Source: Methanoculleus marisnigri (GTDB taxonomy: Archaea > Halobacteriota > Methanomicrobia > Methanomicrobiales > Methanoculleaceae). Taken from it: a stretch of 25,298 bases of DNA. The position numbers and the translations under genes were made by a program. The stretch covers positions 759 to 26,056 of the forward strand of contig DASQ01000114.1 of the NCBI GenBank assembly GCA_002503885.1, read 5' to 3'. The notes beneath the pieces are model-generated. The model worked only from the letters and a program-made list of their open reading frames with translations. It did no database searches and had not been told where the DNA came from. Shown in pieces: positions 16,543 through 24,504 of the stretch; within the stretch, counting starts at the first letter, position 1, and the number at the start of each line of letters is the position of its first letter.

Positions 16543-17910
16543 ATGAAAGAACAGGTTCAGAAGACGTTCGAAGCGCTCTTTGCGCTCGAGGATATCCGTG
16601 AAGTGCTCCGGGAGGCGCTCCCGACCGGTCCTGAGCCCGACGAGGAGCGAGCCATCCGCGAGGGTGTCGCCCGGGTCCGGGCCATCCTCGACGACCTGGA
16701 GGCGGGGACCGGGACCCCTGCGGTCACGAAGATCGCGGGCAGCCTCGATATCCGGAACCGGGAAGAGGCATATATCAACATCCAGCCCATCCAGGCCGCC
16801 GGCCGCCTGACTCTCGAAGCCCGGAAGGCGCTCATCGCCTACGGCGACGGCTACTCCACCTGCGACGCCTGCCGAAAGCCGTTCCGCCTCGACAAGATCA
16901 CAAAGCCCCCCATCGCGGCGTTCCACGAGGATCTCGCCCGGTTCCTGAACATGGACGTGGTCCGCGTCGTTCCCGGCGCCCGCCGGGGGTTCCAGGCGGT
17001 CGCCTCCACGCTCGTGGAGAAGGGCGACCCGGTCCTCGTCTCATCTCTCGCCCACTACACGGAGTTCCTTGCCGTCGAAGGGGCGGGCGGCGTGGTGAAG
17101 GAGGTCGGGCTCTCGAAGCAGAACCTCGTCACTCCCGACGCCGTCGCCGAGAAAATCGAGGACGTCCGGCGTGAGACCGGGCGGAATCCAGCGCTCATCA
17201 TGATCGACCACGTCGACTACCAGTTCGGGAACGTTCACGACGTCGCCGGCATCGCGAAGGTCGCTCACCAGTACGACGTTCCCTTCCTCCTCAACGGCGC
17301 CTACACGGTCGGGACCATGCCCGTCGTCGGCAAAGCGATCGGGGCCGATTTCGTCGTCGGCTCCGGGCACAAGAGCATGGCCTCCCCCGCTCCCTCCGGG
17401 GTCCTTGCCGCCACCGCCGAGTGGGCGCCGCGGGTCTTTCGGACCACGACGATGACCGGGGATCTCACCCACCGGAAGTTCGGGGTCAAGGAGGTGGAGA
17501 TGCTCGGGTGCACCCTGATGGGGGCGAACCTCATCGCCATGATCGCCTCGTTCCCGACCGTCCGGGAGCGTACCCTCCACTGGGATGAGGAGGTGAAGAA
17601 GTCCAACCACTTCATCGACGGCCTCCTTGCCATCGAGGGGACGAAGGTCCTCTCCGAGTACCCGCGGAAGCACACCCTCACCAAGGTGGACACCACCGGG
17701 AGTTTCGATGCAGTCGCCGCGACCCACAAGCGGCGGGGCTTCTTCCTCTCCGACGAGCTCTCCCGGCGGGGTATCGCCGGGGAGTTTGCCGGCGCCACCC
17801 GGACCTGGAAGTTGAACACCTTCGGCCTCTCCTGGAAGAAGATCCGGTACCTGACGGAGGCCTTCCAGGAGATCGCCGCAAAATATGATCTTACAACAAG
17901 GACAGAATAA
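16543..17910 (+). CDS. pscS: O-phospho-L-seryl-tRNA:Cys-tRNA synthase, SepCysS (455 aa)
   Basis: This PLP enzyme converts phosphoseryl-tRNA-Cys, made by SepRS, into Cys-tRNA-Cys with a sulfur donor. The PLP lysine is K277 in VGSGHKSMASPAPSG. The cysteines important for sulfur relay are visible: C107 and C110 in YSTCDACRKPF and C323 in LGCTLMGANL. NIQPIQAAGRLTLEARKAL and VPGARRGFQAV are family signatures. The core starts near residue 65. The first ~60 residues are an extra helical domain, recalling the SepCysE scaffold that links SepRS and SepCysS, though this is only a suggestion. The ATG is 12 bases after the tRNA end and TGAGG in that gap serves as ribosome binding site. The next gene starts 2 bases after the stop. 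Confidence 0.95.
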   Translation: MKEQVQKTFEALFALEDIREVLREALPTGPEPDEERAIREGVARVRAILDDLEAGTGTPAVTKIAGSLDIRNREEAYINIQPIQAAGRLTLEARKALIAYGDGYSTCDACRKPFRLDKITKPPIAAFHEDLARFLNMDVVRVVPGARRGFQAVASTLVEKGDPVLVSSLAHYTEFLAVEGAGGVVKEVGLSKQNLVTPDAVAEKIEDVRRETGRNPALIMIDHVDYQFGNVHDVAGIAKVAHQYDVPFLLNGAYTVGTMPVVGKAIGADFVVGSGHKSMASPAPSGVLAATAEWAPRVFRTTTMTGDLTHRKFGVKEVEMLGCTLMGANLIAMIASFPTVRERTLHWDEEVKKSNHFIDGLLAIEGTKVLSEYPRKHTLTKVDTTGSFDAVAATHKRRGFFLSDELSRRGIAGEFAGATRTWKLNTFGLSWKKIRYLTEAFQEIAAKYDLTTRTE

Positions 17911-17912
17911 GC

Positions 17913-19208
17913 ATGAGCACGCACCACTATCGGCCGGGCACGCTCGCCCTCCACGCCGGCCAATCGCCCGATCCGGCGACGAAAGCCCGGGCAGTACCGA
18001 TCTACCAGACGACCTCCTACGTCTTCCGTGACACGGAGCACGCGGCGAACCTCTTTGCACTCAAAGAACCCGGGAACATCTACACGCGGCTGATGAATCC
18101 CACCACCGACGTCTTCGAACAGCGGATGGCCGCCATCGAAGGGGGGACCGGAGCGGTCGCGGTCGCGTCGGGGATGGCGGCGATCTCGAACGCCCTCCTT
18201 GCCATCACCCGGCCGGGCGACGAGATCGTCGCCGCTGATAACCTCTACGGCGGCACCTACGAACTCTTCAACTACACCTTCCCGAAACTCGGGCGGCGGG
18301 TGGTCTTCGTCGACTCGACCGACCCGGAGGCCTTCCGATCAGCAATAACGGAGAAGACCCGGGCGATCTACGCGGAGTCGATCGGGAACCCCAAACTGGA
18401 CGTTCCCGATTTCGCGGCCATCGCGGCGATCGCCCACGGGGCCGGCGTGCCGTTCGTCGTGGACAACACCGCCGCGGTCGGCCTGGTCCGCCCCATCGAC
18501 CACGGCGCCGATATCGTCGTCCTCTCGGCCACCAAGTTCGTCGGGGGTCACGGCACCTCTATCGGCGGGGTGATCGTCGATTCCGGAAACTTCGCCTGGG
18601 ATAACGGGAAGTTCCCCGGGTTCACCGAGCCCGATCCCTCGTATCACGGGCTCCAATACTGGGAGACGTTCCGTGACTACCCGGGTTCCGGGAACGTCGC
18701 CCTCGCCTACAAGGTCCGGCTTGAAGTCCTCCGGGACATGGGTGCGTGCCTCTCGCCGATGAACGCCTTCCTCCTCCTGCTGGGGCTTGAGACGCTCCAC
18801 CTCCGGATGGAGCGGCACTCGGAGAACGCCCTTTGCGTCGCCCGGTTCCTCCGGGACCACCCGAAGGTCGCCTGGGTGAACTACCCCGGCCTCCCCGATC
18901 ACCCGGCCCACGCCGTCGCCCGGAACTACTTCGCCGGGGGTTTCGGCGCTCTGGTCGGGTTCGGGGTGAAAGGGGGGTGCGACGCGAGCAAGAGGGTGAT
19001 CGAGCGGCTGCGGCTCTTCTCGCACCTTGCGAACATCGGCGACGCAAAGAGCCTCGTCATTCACCCGGCGAGCACCACCCACCAGCAGCTGACGCCCGCG
19101 GAGCAGGCGGCATGCGGTGTGACTCCAGACTACATACGCCTCTCCGTCGGCATAGAGGATATCAGGGATATCATCGAAGACCTCGACCTGGCTCTGCGGG
19201 ATGCGTAA
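17913..19208 (+). CDS. O-acetylhomoserine sulfhydrylase-like PLP enzyme (431 aa)
   Basis: A member of the Cys/Met-metabolism PLP family. Length (431) and features fit O-acetylhomoserine aminocarboxypropyltransferase, which joins O-acetylhomoserine and sulfide to give homocysteine. Signatures: AVPIYQTTSYVF (27-38), NIYTRLMNPTTDVFEQRMAA, the PLP-binding aspartate D184 in FVVDNTAA and the Schiff-base lysine K208 in LSATKFVGGHGT. The C-terminal LVIHPASTTHQQLTP and YIRLSVGIED blocks are typical of this branch. The next gene, MetX, makes O-acetylhomoserine, its expected substrate, which supports the sulfhydrylase call over cystathionine synthase or lyase. AAGGACA lies about 9 bases before the ATG. 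Confidence 0.88.
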   Translation: MSTHHYRPGTLALHAGQSPDPATKARAVPIYQTTSYVFRDTEHAANLFALKEPGNIYTRLMNPTTDVFEQRMAAIEGGTGAVAVASGMAAISNALLAITRPGDEIVAADNLYGGTYELFNYTFPKLGRRVVFVDSTDPEAFRSAITEKTRAIYAESIGNPKLDVPDFAAIAAIAHGAGVPFVVDNTAAVGLVRPIDHGADIVVLSATKFVGGHGTSIGGVIVDSGNFAWDNGKFPGFTEPDPSYHGLQYWETFRDYPGSGNVALAYKVRLEVLRDMGACLSPMNAFLLLLGLETLHLRMERHSENALCVARFLRDHPKVAWVNYPGLPDHPAHAVARNYFAGGFGALVGFGVKGGCDASKRVIERLRLFSHLANIGDAKSLVIHPASTTHQQLTPAEQAACGVTPDYIRLSVGIEDIRDIIEDLDLALRDA

Positions 19209-19209
19209 C

Positions 19210-20679
19210 ATGCCCGGATCCGTCGGTACCGTGAGGACGGAGCACGCCACCTTCCCCGAGCCCCTCACCCTCGAGAGCGGTGCGGTTCTCGCGCCGGTGA
19301 CGATCGCCTACGAGACCTACGGCCGGTTGAACCGGGAGAAGAGCAACGCGATCCTGATCTGCCATGCCCTCTCCGGCGACGCCCACGCGGCTGGTTTTCA
19401 CGACGGCGAAACCCGGCCCGGGTGGTGGGACGGCGTCATCGGTCCCGGAAAAGCCTTCGACACCGACCGCTACTTCGTCGTCTGCTCGAATGTCATCGGG
19501 GGGTGCAAAGGCTCGACCGGGCCGGCCTCCGTCAACCCGGCGACCGGCCGGCCCTACGCTCTGGCGTTCCCGGTGATCACCGTCCGGGATATGGTCCGGG
19601 CGCAGAAACGACTGATAGAGCATCTCGGGATCGACTGCCTCGCCGCGGTGGCAGGCGGTTCGATGGGGGGCATGCAGGCGCTCCAGTGGGCGGTGGCCTA
19701 CCCGGAAGCGGTCCGGAAGGTGATCGCCATCGCCACGACCGCACGCTCGACCGCCCAGCAGATCGCCTTCAACGAGGTCGGGCGGCAGGCGATCATGGCC
19801 GACCCCGCGTGGGCGGGTGGGGGCTACCCGGGCGAACGCCCCCCGGTGCAGGGGCTTAGTCTCGCCCGGATGATCGGGCACATCACCTACCTCTCGGACG
19901 GAGCGATGCGCGAGAAGTTCGGGCGGAACCTGCAGGGCCGCAGCACTGTTGGCTACGGCTTCTCCACCGAGTTCCAGGTCGAGAGTTACCTCCACCACCA
20001 GGGCGACACCTTCACCCGGCGGTTCGACGCCAACTCCTACCTCTACATCACCCGGGCGCTCGACTACTTCGACCTCGCCGTGGACGACTCGCTCGCCGCC
20101 GGTTTTGCCGGGACGAAGGCCTCGTTCCTGGTCGTCTCGGTCTCCTCCGACTGGCTCTACCCGCCCTACCAGTCCGAGGAGATCACCGATGCGCTGGCCG
20201 CGAACGGTATCAACGTCCAGTACTGCGAGATCCGGTCGAACCACGGGCACGATGCCTTCCTCATCGAAGACGGGCAGATGAACTACCTCATCGGCACGTT
20301 CCTCGACCACCTGCTCGTCCGGGACGTCATGGAGACGGACGCCCCGACCATCGCTGAGGAGGCGTCCATTCACGACGCAGCAAGGATCATGATCGAGAAC
20401 GCCGTCAACCACCTCCCCGTCCTCGCCGAGCGGGGCGACCTTGCCGGGATCGTCACCTCCTGGGACATCGCGAAAGCGGTCGCCTGCCGGTACGGGAGCC
20501 TCGACGAGATCATGTCCCGTTCGGTCGTCACCGCCGCGCCGGACGAACCGGTCACGGAGGCCGCTCGAAGGATGGAAGAACGTTCGATATCCGCCCTTCC
20601 CGTCGTCGACGCCGATCAGCGGGTGATCGGCCTCATATCGAGCGATGCCATCAGCACGCTGATAGGACGATGCGCATGA
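19210..20679 (+). CDS. metX: homoserine O-acetyltransferase with C-terminal CBS pair (489 aa)
   Basis: MetX acylates homoserine with acetyl-CoA to feed homocysteine and methionine synthesis. The alpha/beta-hydrolase part shows ILICHALSGDAHAAG, CSNVIGGCKGSTGP, the nucleophile in AVAGGSMGGMQALQWA, the acid in VSSDWLYPP and the base in RSNHGHDAFLIE. This domain ends near residue 370. The last ~120 residues are two CBS motifs (VRDVMETDAPTIAEEASIHD... and IMSRSVVTAAPDEPVTEAAR...VIGLISSDAI), usually sensors of adenosyl ligands, so feedback by AdoMet or nucleotides is possible. I prefer ATG 19210, one base after the previous stop; ATG 19201 adds three codons. The stop overlaps the next start as ATGA. 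Confidence 0.92.
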   Translation: MPGSVGTVRTEHATFPEPLTLESGAVLAPVTIAYETYGRLNREKSNAILICHALSGDAHAAGFHDGETRPGWWDGVIGPGKAFDTDRYFVVCSNVIGGCKGSTGPASVNPATGRPYALAFPVITVRDMVRAQKRLIEHLGIDCLAAVAGGSMGGMQALQWAVAYPEAVRKVIAIATTARSTAQQIAFNEVGRQAIMADPAWAGGGYPGERPPVQGLSLARMIGHITYLSDGAMREKFGRNLQGRSTVGYGFSTEFQVESYLHHQGDTFTRRFDANSYLYITRALDYFDLAVDDSLAAGFAGTKASFLVVSVSSDWLYPPYQSEEITDALAANGINVQYCEIRSNHGHDAFLIEDGQMNYLIGTFLDHLLVRDVMETDAPTIAEEASIHDAARIMIENAVNHLPVLAERGDLAGIVTSWDIAKAVACRYGSLDEIMSRSVVTAAPDEPVTEAARRMEERSISALPVVDADQRVIGLISSDAISTLIGRCA

Positions 20680-21161
20680 CCCAGAATGAATTACAGAAGA
20701 ACGAGCAGGCCCTCCTGGTCTTCGGGTGCCCGGAGGTTCCGGTGCAGGCGGCGATCGGCCTCTACCTTGCAGGCCGGCTCAGTGAAGACGGCTACGACGT
20801 CCTCAGTGCTGGAAACCCCTCGGTTCTCGGTCTCCTCCGCGTCTCCGACCGGAAGAAGCGCTACATCGGAAGGACCGTCGACCTCGACCGCTGTATCGGG
20901 GAGGTCGCAGAGGGGAAGAGAGACGCCGGCCTCTGCGTGGTATTCGCCCATAACGATGCCGGCATCTCGTACGCCGCCTCGATGCGCTACCTGCTCCCGG
21001 GAGCGCGTCTCGTCGTCGTCGTCTTCGGCCGGAACGCCGAAGAGCTCGCGGCGCAGGTTGATTTTCCCTGTGAAACGGTCGTGGAGAAGGCGGTCCACAA
21101 CCCGGGAAAACTGAAGAAAAGCATTGACGAGGTCTTCGGATGGCGTGCATCGACGAGTTGA
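20676..21161 (+). CDS. DUF1890-family protein (161 aa)
   Basis: A methanogen-conserved protein of unknown function that I recognise as DUF1890. Motifs include LLVFGCPEVPVQAAIGLYLAG near the N-terminus (a Gly-Cys-Pro turn after a beta strand, like a nucleotide- or sulfur-handling Rossmann start), then DVLSAGNPSVLGLLRVSD, CVVFAHNDAGISYAASM and ARLVVVVFGRNAEEL. The pattern of strands suggests a small Rossmann-like fold. Only C18 or thereabouts in GCPEVP stands out as a possible functional thiol. It starts by a 4-base ATGA overlap with metX and overlaps the DUF1894 gene by 22 bases, so it is almost surely translated with both. Context suggests a role in sulfur or cofactor chemistry, but this is inference. 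Confidence 0.8.
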   Translation: MTQNELQKNEQALLVFGCPEVPVQAAIGLYLAGRLSEDGYDVLSAGNPSVLGLLRVSDRKKRYIGRTVDLDRCIGEVAEGKRDAGLCVVFAHNDAGISYAASMRYLLPGARLVVVVFGRNAEELAAQVDFPCETVVEKAVHNPGKLKKSIDEVFGWRASTS

Positions 21162-21430
21162 ACCCGGAGATCCTCCTCCGGGGAGCCTCTTTTGCGGAGT
21201 GCCGGACGGCGGTGGAGAAGCGGTGCCGCGAGGTCTACTACGTCGACCCGGGGTACGCGATCTTCGATACGCATATCATCGGGGTGCCGCCGATCGCCGT
21301 CGGGGTGGAGGATACCTTCATCGTCTTCCCCTTCACCAAACCCTGCCACGGGACATTCCTGATCCGGGTGCCGGGGGATGAGGAGGTCGAACGACTCAGG
21401 CAGAAGGGCAGACCCGGAGGAAAGCGATGA
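21140..21430 (+). CDS. DUF1894-family protein (96 aa)
   Basis: A small methanogen-conserved protein that I recognise as DUF1894, usually next to DUF1890. Conserved-looking stretches are EILLRGASFAECRTAVEKRC, YYVDPGYAIFDTHIIGVPP and VFPFTKPCHGTFLIRV. Cysteines at C3, about C22, about C31 and in KPCHG could bind a metal or sulfur. The N-terminus overlaps the end of the DUF1890 gene by 22 bases, with GAGGT as ribosome binding site inside it; the stop overlaps the thiI start as ATGA. The two proteins probably form a complex. The function is not established. Confidence 0.8.
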   Translation: MACIDELNPEILLRGASFAECRTAVEKRCREVYYVDPGYAIFDTHIIGVPPIAVGVEDTFIVFPFTKPCHGTFLIRVPGDEEVERLRQKGRPGGKR

Positions 21431-22575
21431 TCGATACAGAGCAGGTCTGGCTGGTGCGCTACTCCGAGGTCTTCCTCAAGTCGGAGCCCGTCCGCCGGGA
21501 GTGGGAGAAGACCCTTATCCGGAACATCAAACGGGTGCTTCCGGGTGCAGAACCCCGGCGGGAGCGCGGGAGGATCTGGCTTGCCGGGGAGGTCGACCCG
21601 GAGGTGCTCAGGAACGTCTTCGGGATCGTCTCGTTCTCGCTCTGCGACGTCGTGCCGCTCGACGATCTCCCGAAGGGTCTCCTCGCGTTCTGCGAGCGTC
21701 ACGGTATCGCAGAGGCTGCGACCTTCGCCCTCCGGATCCGGCGCATCGGGAAGCACTCATTTACTTCCAAGGATCTCGCAGAACGGCTCGGGAACCTGGT
21801 CCGGGCGGAGTACCCGCACCTCCGCGTCGATCTCGACGACCCGGGACGGGAGATCTTCGTCGAGGTCCGGGACGGGACCTGCTACCTCTTCGACCGGAAG
21901 ATCCCGGCCGTCGGCGGCATTCCCCTTGGCGTCGAGGGAACGCTCGTCGCGCTCGTTTCCGGCGGCATCGACTCACCGGTTGCGGCCTATCTGATGATGA
22001 AGCGCGGGTGCCGGATCGTCCCGCTCTATGTCGGGCTCGAAGGCTATCTCGATGAGACGAACCTCGCCCGGACGAAGGCCACGGTCGAGGCCCTCCGCCG
22101 CTACCAGCCGGATATCGAACTCATGGTCGTAGGGGACGGCTACCTTGCCCGGGCACGGCGGGTGCTTGAGGAACGGGGGCAGGAGCGCTACACCTGCTTC
22201 CTCTGCAAGCGGCGGATGTACCGGATCGCCGTCGAGATCGCCCGGAGAGAAGGGGCAAAGGGGTTCGTCACCGGCGAGTCGATGGGGCAGGTCGCGTCGC
22301 AGACCCTCGACAACCTGATGGTGCTCACCGATGCGGCGACGATCCCGGTCTACCGGCCGCTGATCGCGTTCGACAAGGAGGATGCCGTCCGGCTCGCCCG
22401 CGAGATCGGAACATTCGAGGCGTCGATCGCCCCTGCCTGCGGGTGCGGAGCGGTGCCGGCACGCCCCTCCACCGCTGCAACGATCGAGACGGTCAGTACC
22501 CTGGAGGAAGCGGTGGGAGATGCCGGGGACGTGGAAACGCTCAGGATGCGGCCGGCCCACAACATGCGTGAGTAA
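21427..22575 (+). CDS. thiI: tRNA 4-thiouridine synthase ThiI (382 aa)
   Basis: ThiI adenylates U8 of tRNA and inserts sulfur to make 4-thiouridine. The N-terminal ferredoxin-like and THUMP domains occupy about 1-165 (RYSEVFLKSEPVRREWEK, FALRIRRIGKHSFTSKDLAE, REIFVEVRDGTCYLF). The PP-loop ATP site is ALVSGGIDSPVAAYLM. A CFLC motif in YTCFLCKRRMYRIA matches the CxxC proposed as the sulfur-handling site of archaeal ThiI. There is no C-terminal rhodanese domain, as in most archaea. GGAGGA lies 7-12 bases before the ATG, which overlaps the DUF1894 stop by 4 bases. A further ACGCG near the C-terminus may also bind metal. Confidence 0.93.
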   Translation: MIDTEQVWLVRYSEVFLKSEPVRREWEKTLIRNIKRVLPGAEPRRERGRIWLAGEVDPEVLRNVFGIVSFSLCDVVPLDDLPKGLLAFCERHGIAEAATFALRIRRIGKHSFTSKDLAERLGNLVRAEYPHLRVDLDDPGREIFVEVRDGTCYLFDRKIPAVGGIPLGVEGTLVALVSGGIDSPVAAYLMMKRGCRIVPLYVGLEGYLDETNLARTKATVEALRRYQPDIELMVVGDGYLARARRVLEERGQERYTCFLCKRRMYRIAVEIARREGAKGFVTGESMGQVASQTLDNLMVLTDAATIPVYRPLIAFDKEDAVRLAREIGTFEASIAPACGCGAVPARPSTAATIETVSTLEEAVGDAGDVETLRMRPAHNMRE

Positions 22576-22589
22576 CGGATAGGAGATTG

Positions 22590-23528
22590 ATGCAGATGGG
22601 ACGGATATACCATGATATCACCTGGACGATCGGGGGCACCCCGCTCGTCCGATTGAACCGCGTGACGGAAGGCTCCCGGGCGACGGTCCTCGCCAAGGTG
22701 GAGTCATTCAACCCGATGGGGAGCGTGAAAGACCGGATCGGGGTCGCGATGATCGATGAAGCCGAACGAACCGGTGAGATCCGGGAGGGGACGACGATCG
22801 TCGAGGCGACGAGCGGCAACACCGGGATTGCACTCGCGTTCGTCTGTGCAGCCCGCGGTTACCCGCTCGTGCTGGTGATGCCCGAGACGATGAGCGTGGA
22901 GCGGCGCAAGCTCCTCGCAGCGCTGGGCGCCGAGGTGGTTCTCACGCCCGGAGCCGAGGGTATGACGGGGGCGGTCAGCCGTGCGGCCCGGATCGCCGCC
23001 GGGAAGCCGAACGCCTACTTCGTGCCCCGGCAGTTTGACAACCCGGCGAACCCCGCCGTCCATCGCCGGACGACGGCCGAGGAGATCTGGCGGGATACCG
23101 ACGGGACCGTCGATGCCGTCGTCGCCGGTGTCGGGACGGGCGGGACGATCACCGGAATCGCCGAGGTCATCAAGGCACGAAGACCCTCTTTCCGGGCAAT
23201 TGCCGTCGAACCGGCGGAGTCTCCCGTCCTCTCCGGCGGAACGGCCGGCCCGCACCGCATTCAGGGAATCGGGGCCGGTTTCGTGCCGGGCGTTCTCAGG
23301 ACCGATCTCGTCGACGAGGTTCTCCGGGTCACCTCCGCGGACGCCTTCGCGATGAGCCGCCTGCTCGCCCGCAAAGAGGGGATCCTTGCCGGCATCTCGT
23401 CGGGCGCGGCTGTCCACGCCGCCTGTGAGGTCGCCCGCCGGCCGGATTACGAGGGGAAGGTTATCGTCGTGATCCTCCCGGATACCGGCGAGCGGTATCT
23501 CTCGACGGATCTCTTCGAGGCGCAGTAG
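22590..23528 (+). CDS. cysK: cysteine synthase, O-acetylserine (thiol)-lyase (312 aa)
   Basis: Makes cysteine from O-acetylserine and sulfide with PLP. Signatures: TIGGTPLVRLNRV, the PLP lysine in NPMGSVKDRIG, the substrate loop EATSGNTGIALAF, the phosphate-binding GVGTGGTITG and LAGISSGAAVHA, and VVILPDTGERYLST near the C-terminus. Length matches the family. AGGAG at 22581-22585 serves as ribosome binding site; ATG 22590 and ATG 22596 are both possible starts, and TTG 22587 less so. The gene lies 14 bases after thiI and 14 bases before the serine acetyltransferase, its substrate-making partner. Confidence 0.94.
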   Translation: MQMGRIYHDITWTIGGTPLVRLNRVTEGSRATVLAKVESFNPMGSVKDRIGVAMIDEAERTGEIREGTTIVEATSGNTGIALAFVCAARGYPLVLVMPETMSVERRKLLAALGAEVVLTPGAEGMTGAVSRAARIAAGKPNAYFVPRQFDNPANPAVHRRTTAEEIWRDTDGTVDAVVAGVGTGGTITGIAEVIKARRPSFRAIAVEPAESPVLSGGTAGPHRIQGIGAGFVPGVLRTDLVDEVLRVTSADAFAMSRLLARKEGILAGISSGAAVHAACEVARRPDYEGKVIVVILPDTGERYLSTDLFEAQ

Positions 23529-23542
23529 GGGGACGGGACGCG

Positions 23543-24496
23543 GTGAGCATCAGGGAAGATATCCAGACAGTCTTTGCAAAAGACCCGGCAGCCCGGTCGA
23601 CGCTCGAGGTGATCTGCTGTTACCCGGGTCTCCACGCCATCTGGGCGCACCGGATCGCGCATGCCTTCTATCGCCGCCGGCTCTACTTCCCGGCCCGGTT
23701 CGTCTCCCATATCTCGCGGGCGCTGACCGGGATCGAGATCCACCCCGGCGCGAAGATCGGCCGCCGGGTCTTCATCGACCACGGATCGGGCGTCGTGATC
23801 GGGGAGACCGCCGAGGTCGGCGACGACGTCCTGATCTACATGGGCGTGGTGCTCGGCGGCACCGCGCTCGAGCGGACGAAGCGGCACCCGACTATCGAGG
23901 ATAACGTCGTCATCGGGTCGGGGGCGAGTGTCCTCGGTCCCATCACCGTCGGGCGCGGGGCGAAGATCGGGGCGGGTTCGGTCGTCGTCCGCCCCGTCCC
24001 CGCCGGTGCGACGGTCGTGGGCGTTCCGGGCAGGCTCGCCGGCCCGAAGTGCCGGAAGGGCCAGGAGAGACTCGACCGCGGCGACCTCCCCGACCCGATG
24101 CTCCGGGTGGTCAGCCGCATTCTCGACCGGCAGAACCGGATCGAGGAGCGGCTCCGGGCGGTGGAGCGGTCGGGACTGGTTGGCGGTAAACGGCAGGAGG
24201 AGATCGCGATCGAGGAGAGTATCCGGGCGGCGCTTAAAGAAGTGATCGACCCGGAGGTCGGGATCGACGTCGTCGACCTCGGCCTGATCAAGGGGATCAC
24301 CGTTCAGGACTCCTCGGTGCTCGTGGAGATGGTCCTGACCACCGCCGCCTGCCCGCTCGTCGACTACCTTACTGACCGGGTCCGACGCCGGGTGCTCGAC
24401 GTAAGCGGCGTCCGGGACGTCGAGGTCCGGGTGCTCGACGAGCCCTGGGACTGGGACCGGTTTTTCAGCCAGAGGGATGTTCTCAGGGAATTCTGA
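23543..24496 (+). CDS. cysE: serine O-acetyltransferase fused to a DUF59/MIP18 domain (317 aa)
   Basis: Residues 1-170 are a serine acetyltransferase of the short left-handed beta-helix type: LEVICCYPGLHAIWAHRIAH, HPGAKIGRRVFIDHGSGVVIGETAEVGDDV with H80, and GVVLGGTALERTKRHPTI. A charged helical linker with coiled-coil character (186-225, RIEERLRAVERS) leads to a DUF59/MIP18-like domain (about 222-317): IRAALKEVIDPEVGIDVVDLGLIKGI and VEMVLTTAACPLVDYLTDRV, including the conserved Cys of TAACPL. DUF59 proteins help Fe-S cluster assembly. The acetyl product is used by CysK upstream. The start is GTG with a weak purine run before it. The usual CysK-docking C-terminal Ile tail is replaced by the extra domain. 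Confidence 0.9.
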   Translation: MSIREDIQTVFAKDPAARSTLEVICCYPGLHAIWAHRIAHAFYRRRLYFPARFVSHISRALTGIEIHPGAKIGRRVFIDHGSGVVIGETAEVGDDVLIYMGVVLGGTALERTKRHPTIEDNVVIGSGASVLGPITVGRGAKIGAGSVVVRPVPAGATVVGVPGRLAGPKCRKGQERLDRGDLPDPMLRVVSRILDRQNRIEERLRAVERSGLVGGKRQEEIAIEESIRAALKEVIDPEVGIDVVDLGLIKGITVQDSSVLVEMVLTTAACPLVDYLTDRVRRRVLDVSGVRDVEVRVLDEPWDWDRFFSQRDVLREF

Positions 24497-24504
24497 AGTC
24501 GGCC

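Noticed and set aside
17041..18060. 339-codon minus frame across SepCysS and the next gene
   Set aside because: Spans two well-supported + strand genes with no motif of its own; a GC-bias artefact.
19171..20412. 413-codon minus frame opposite metX
   Set aside because: Shadow with Gly/Asp/Arg-rich composition; MetX motifs on the + strand are complete.
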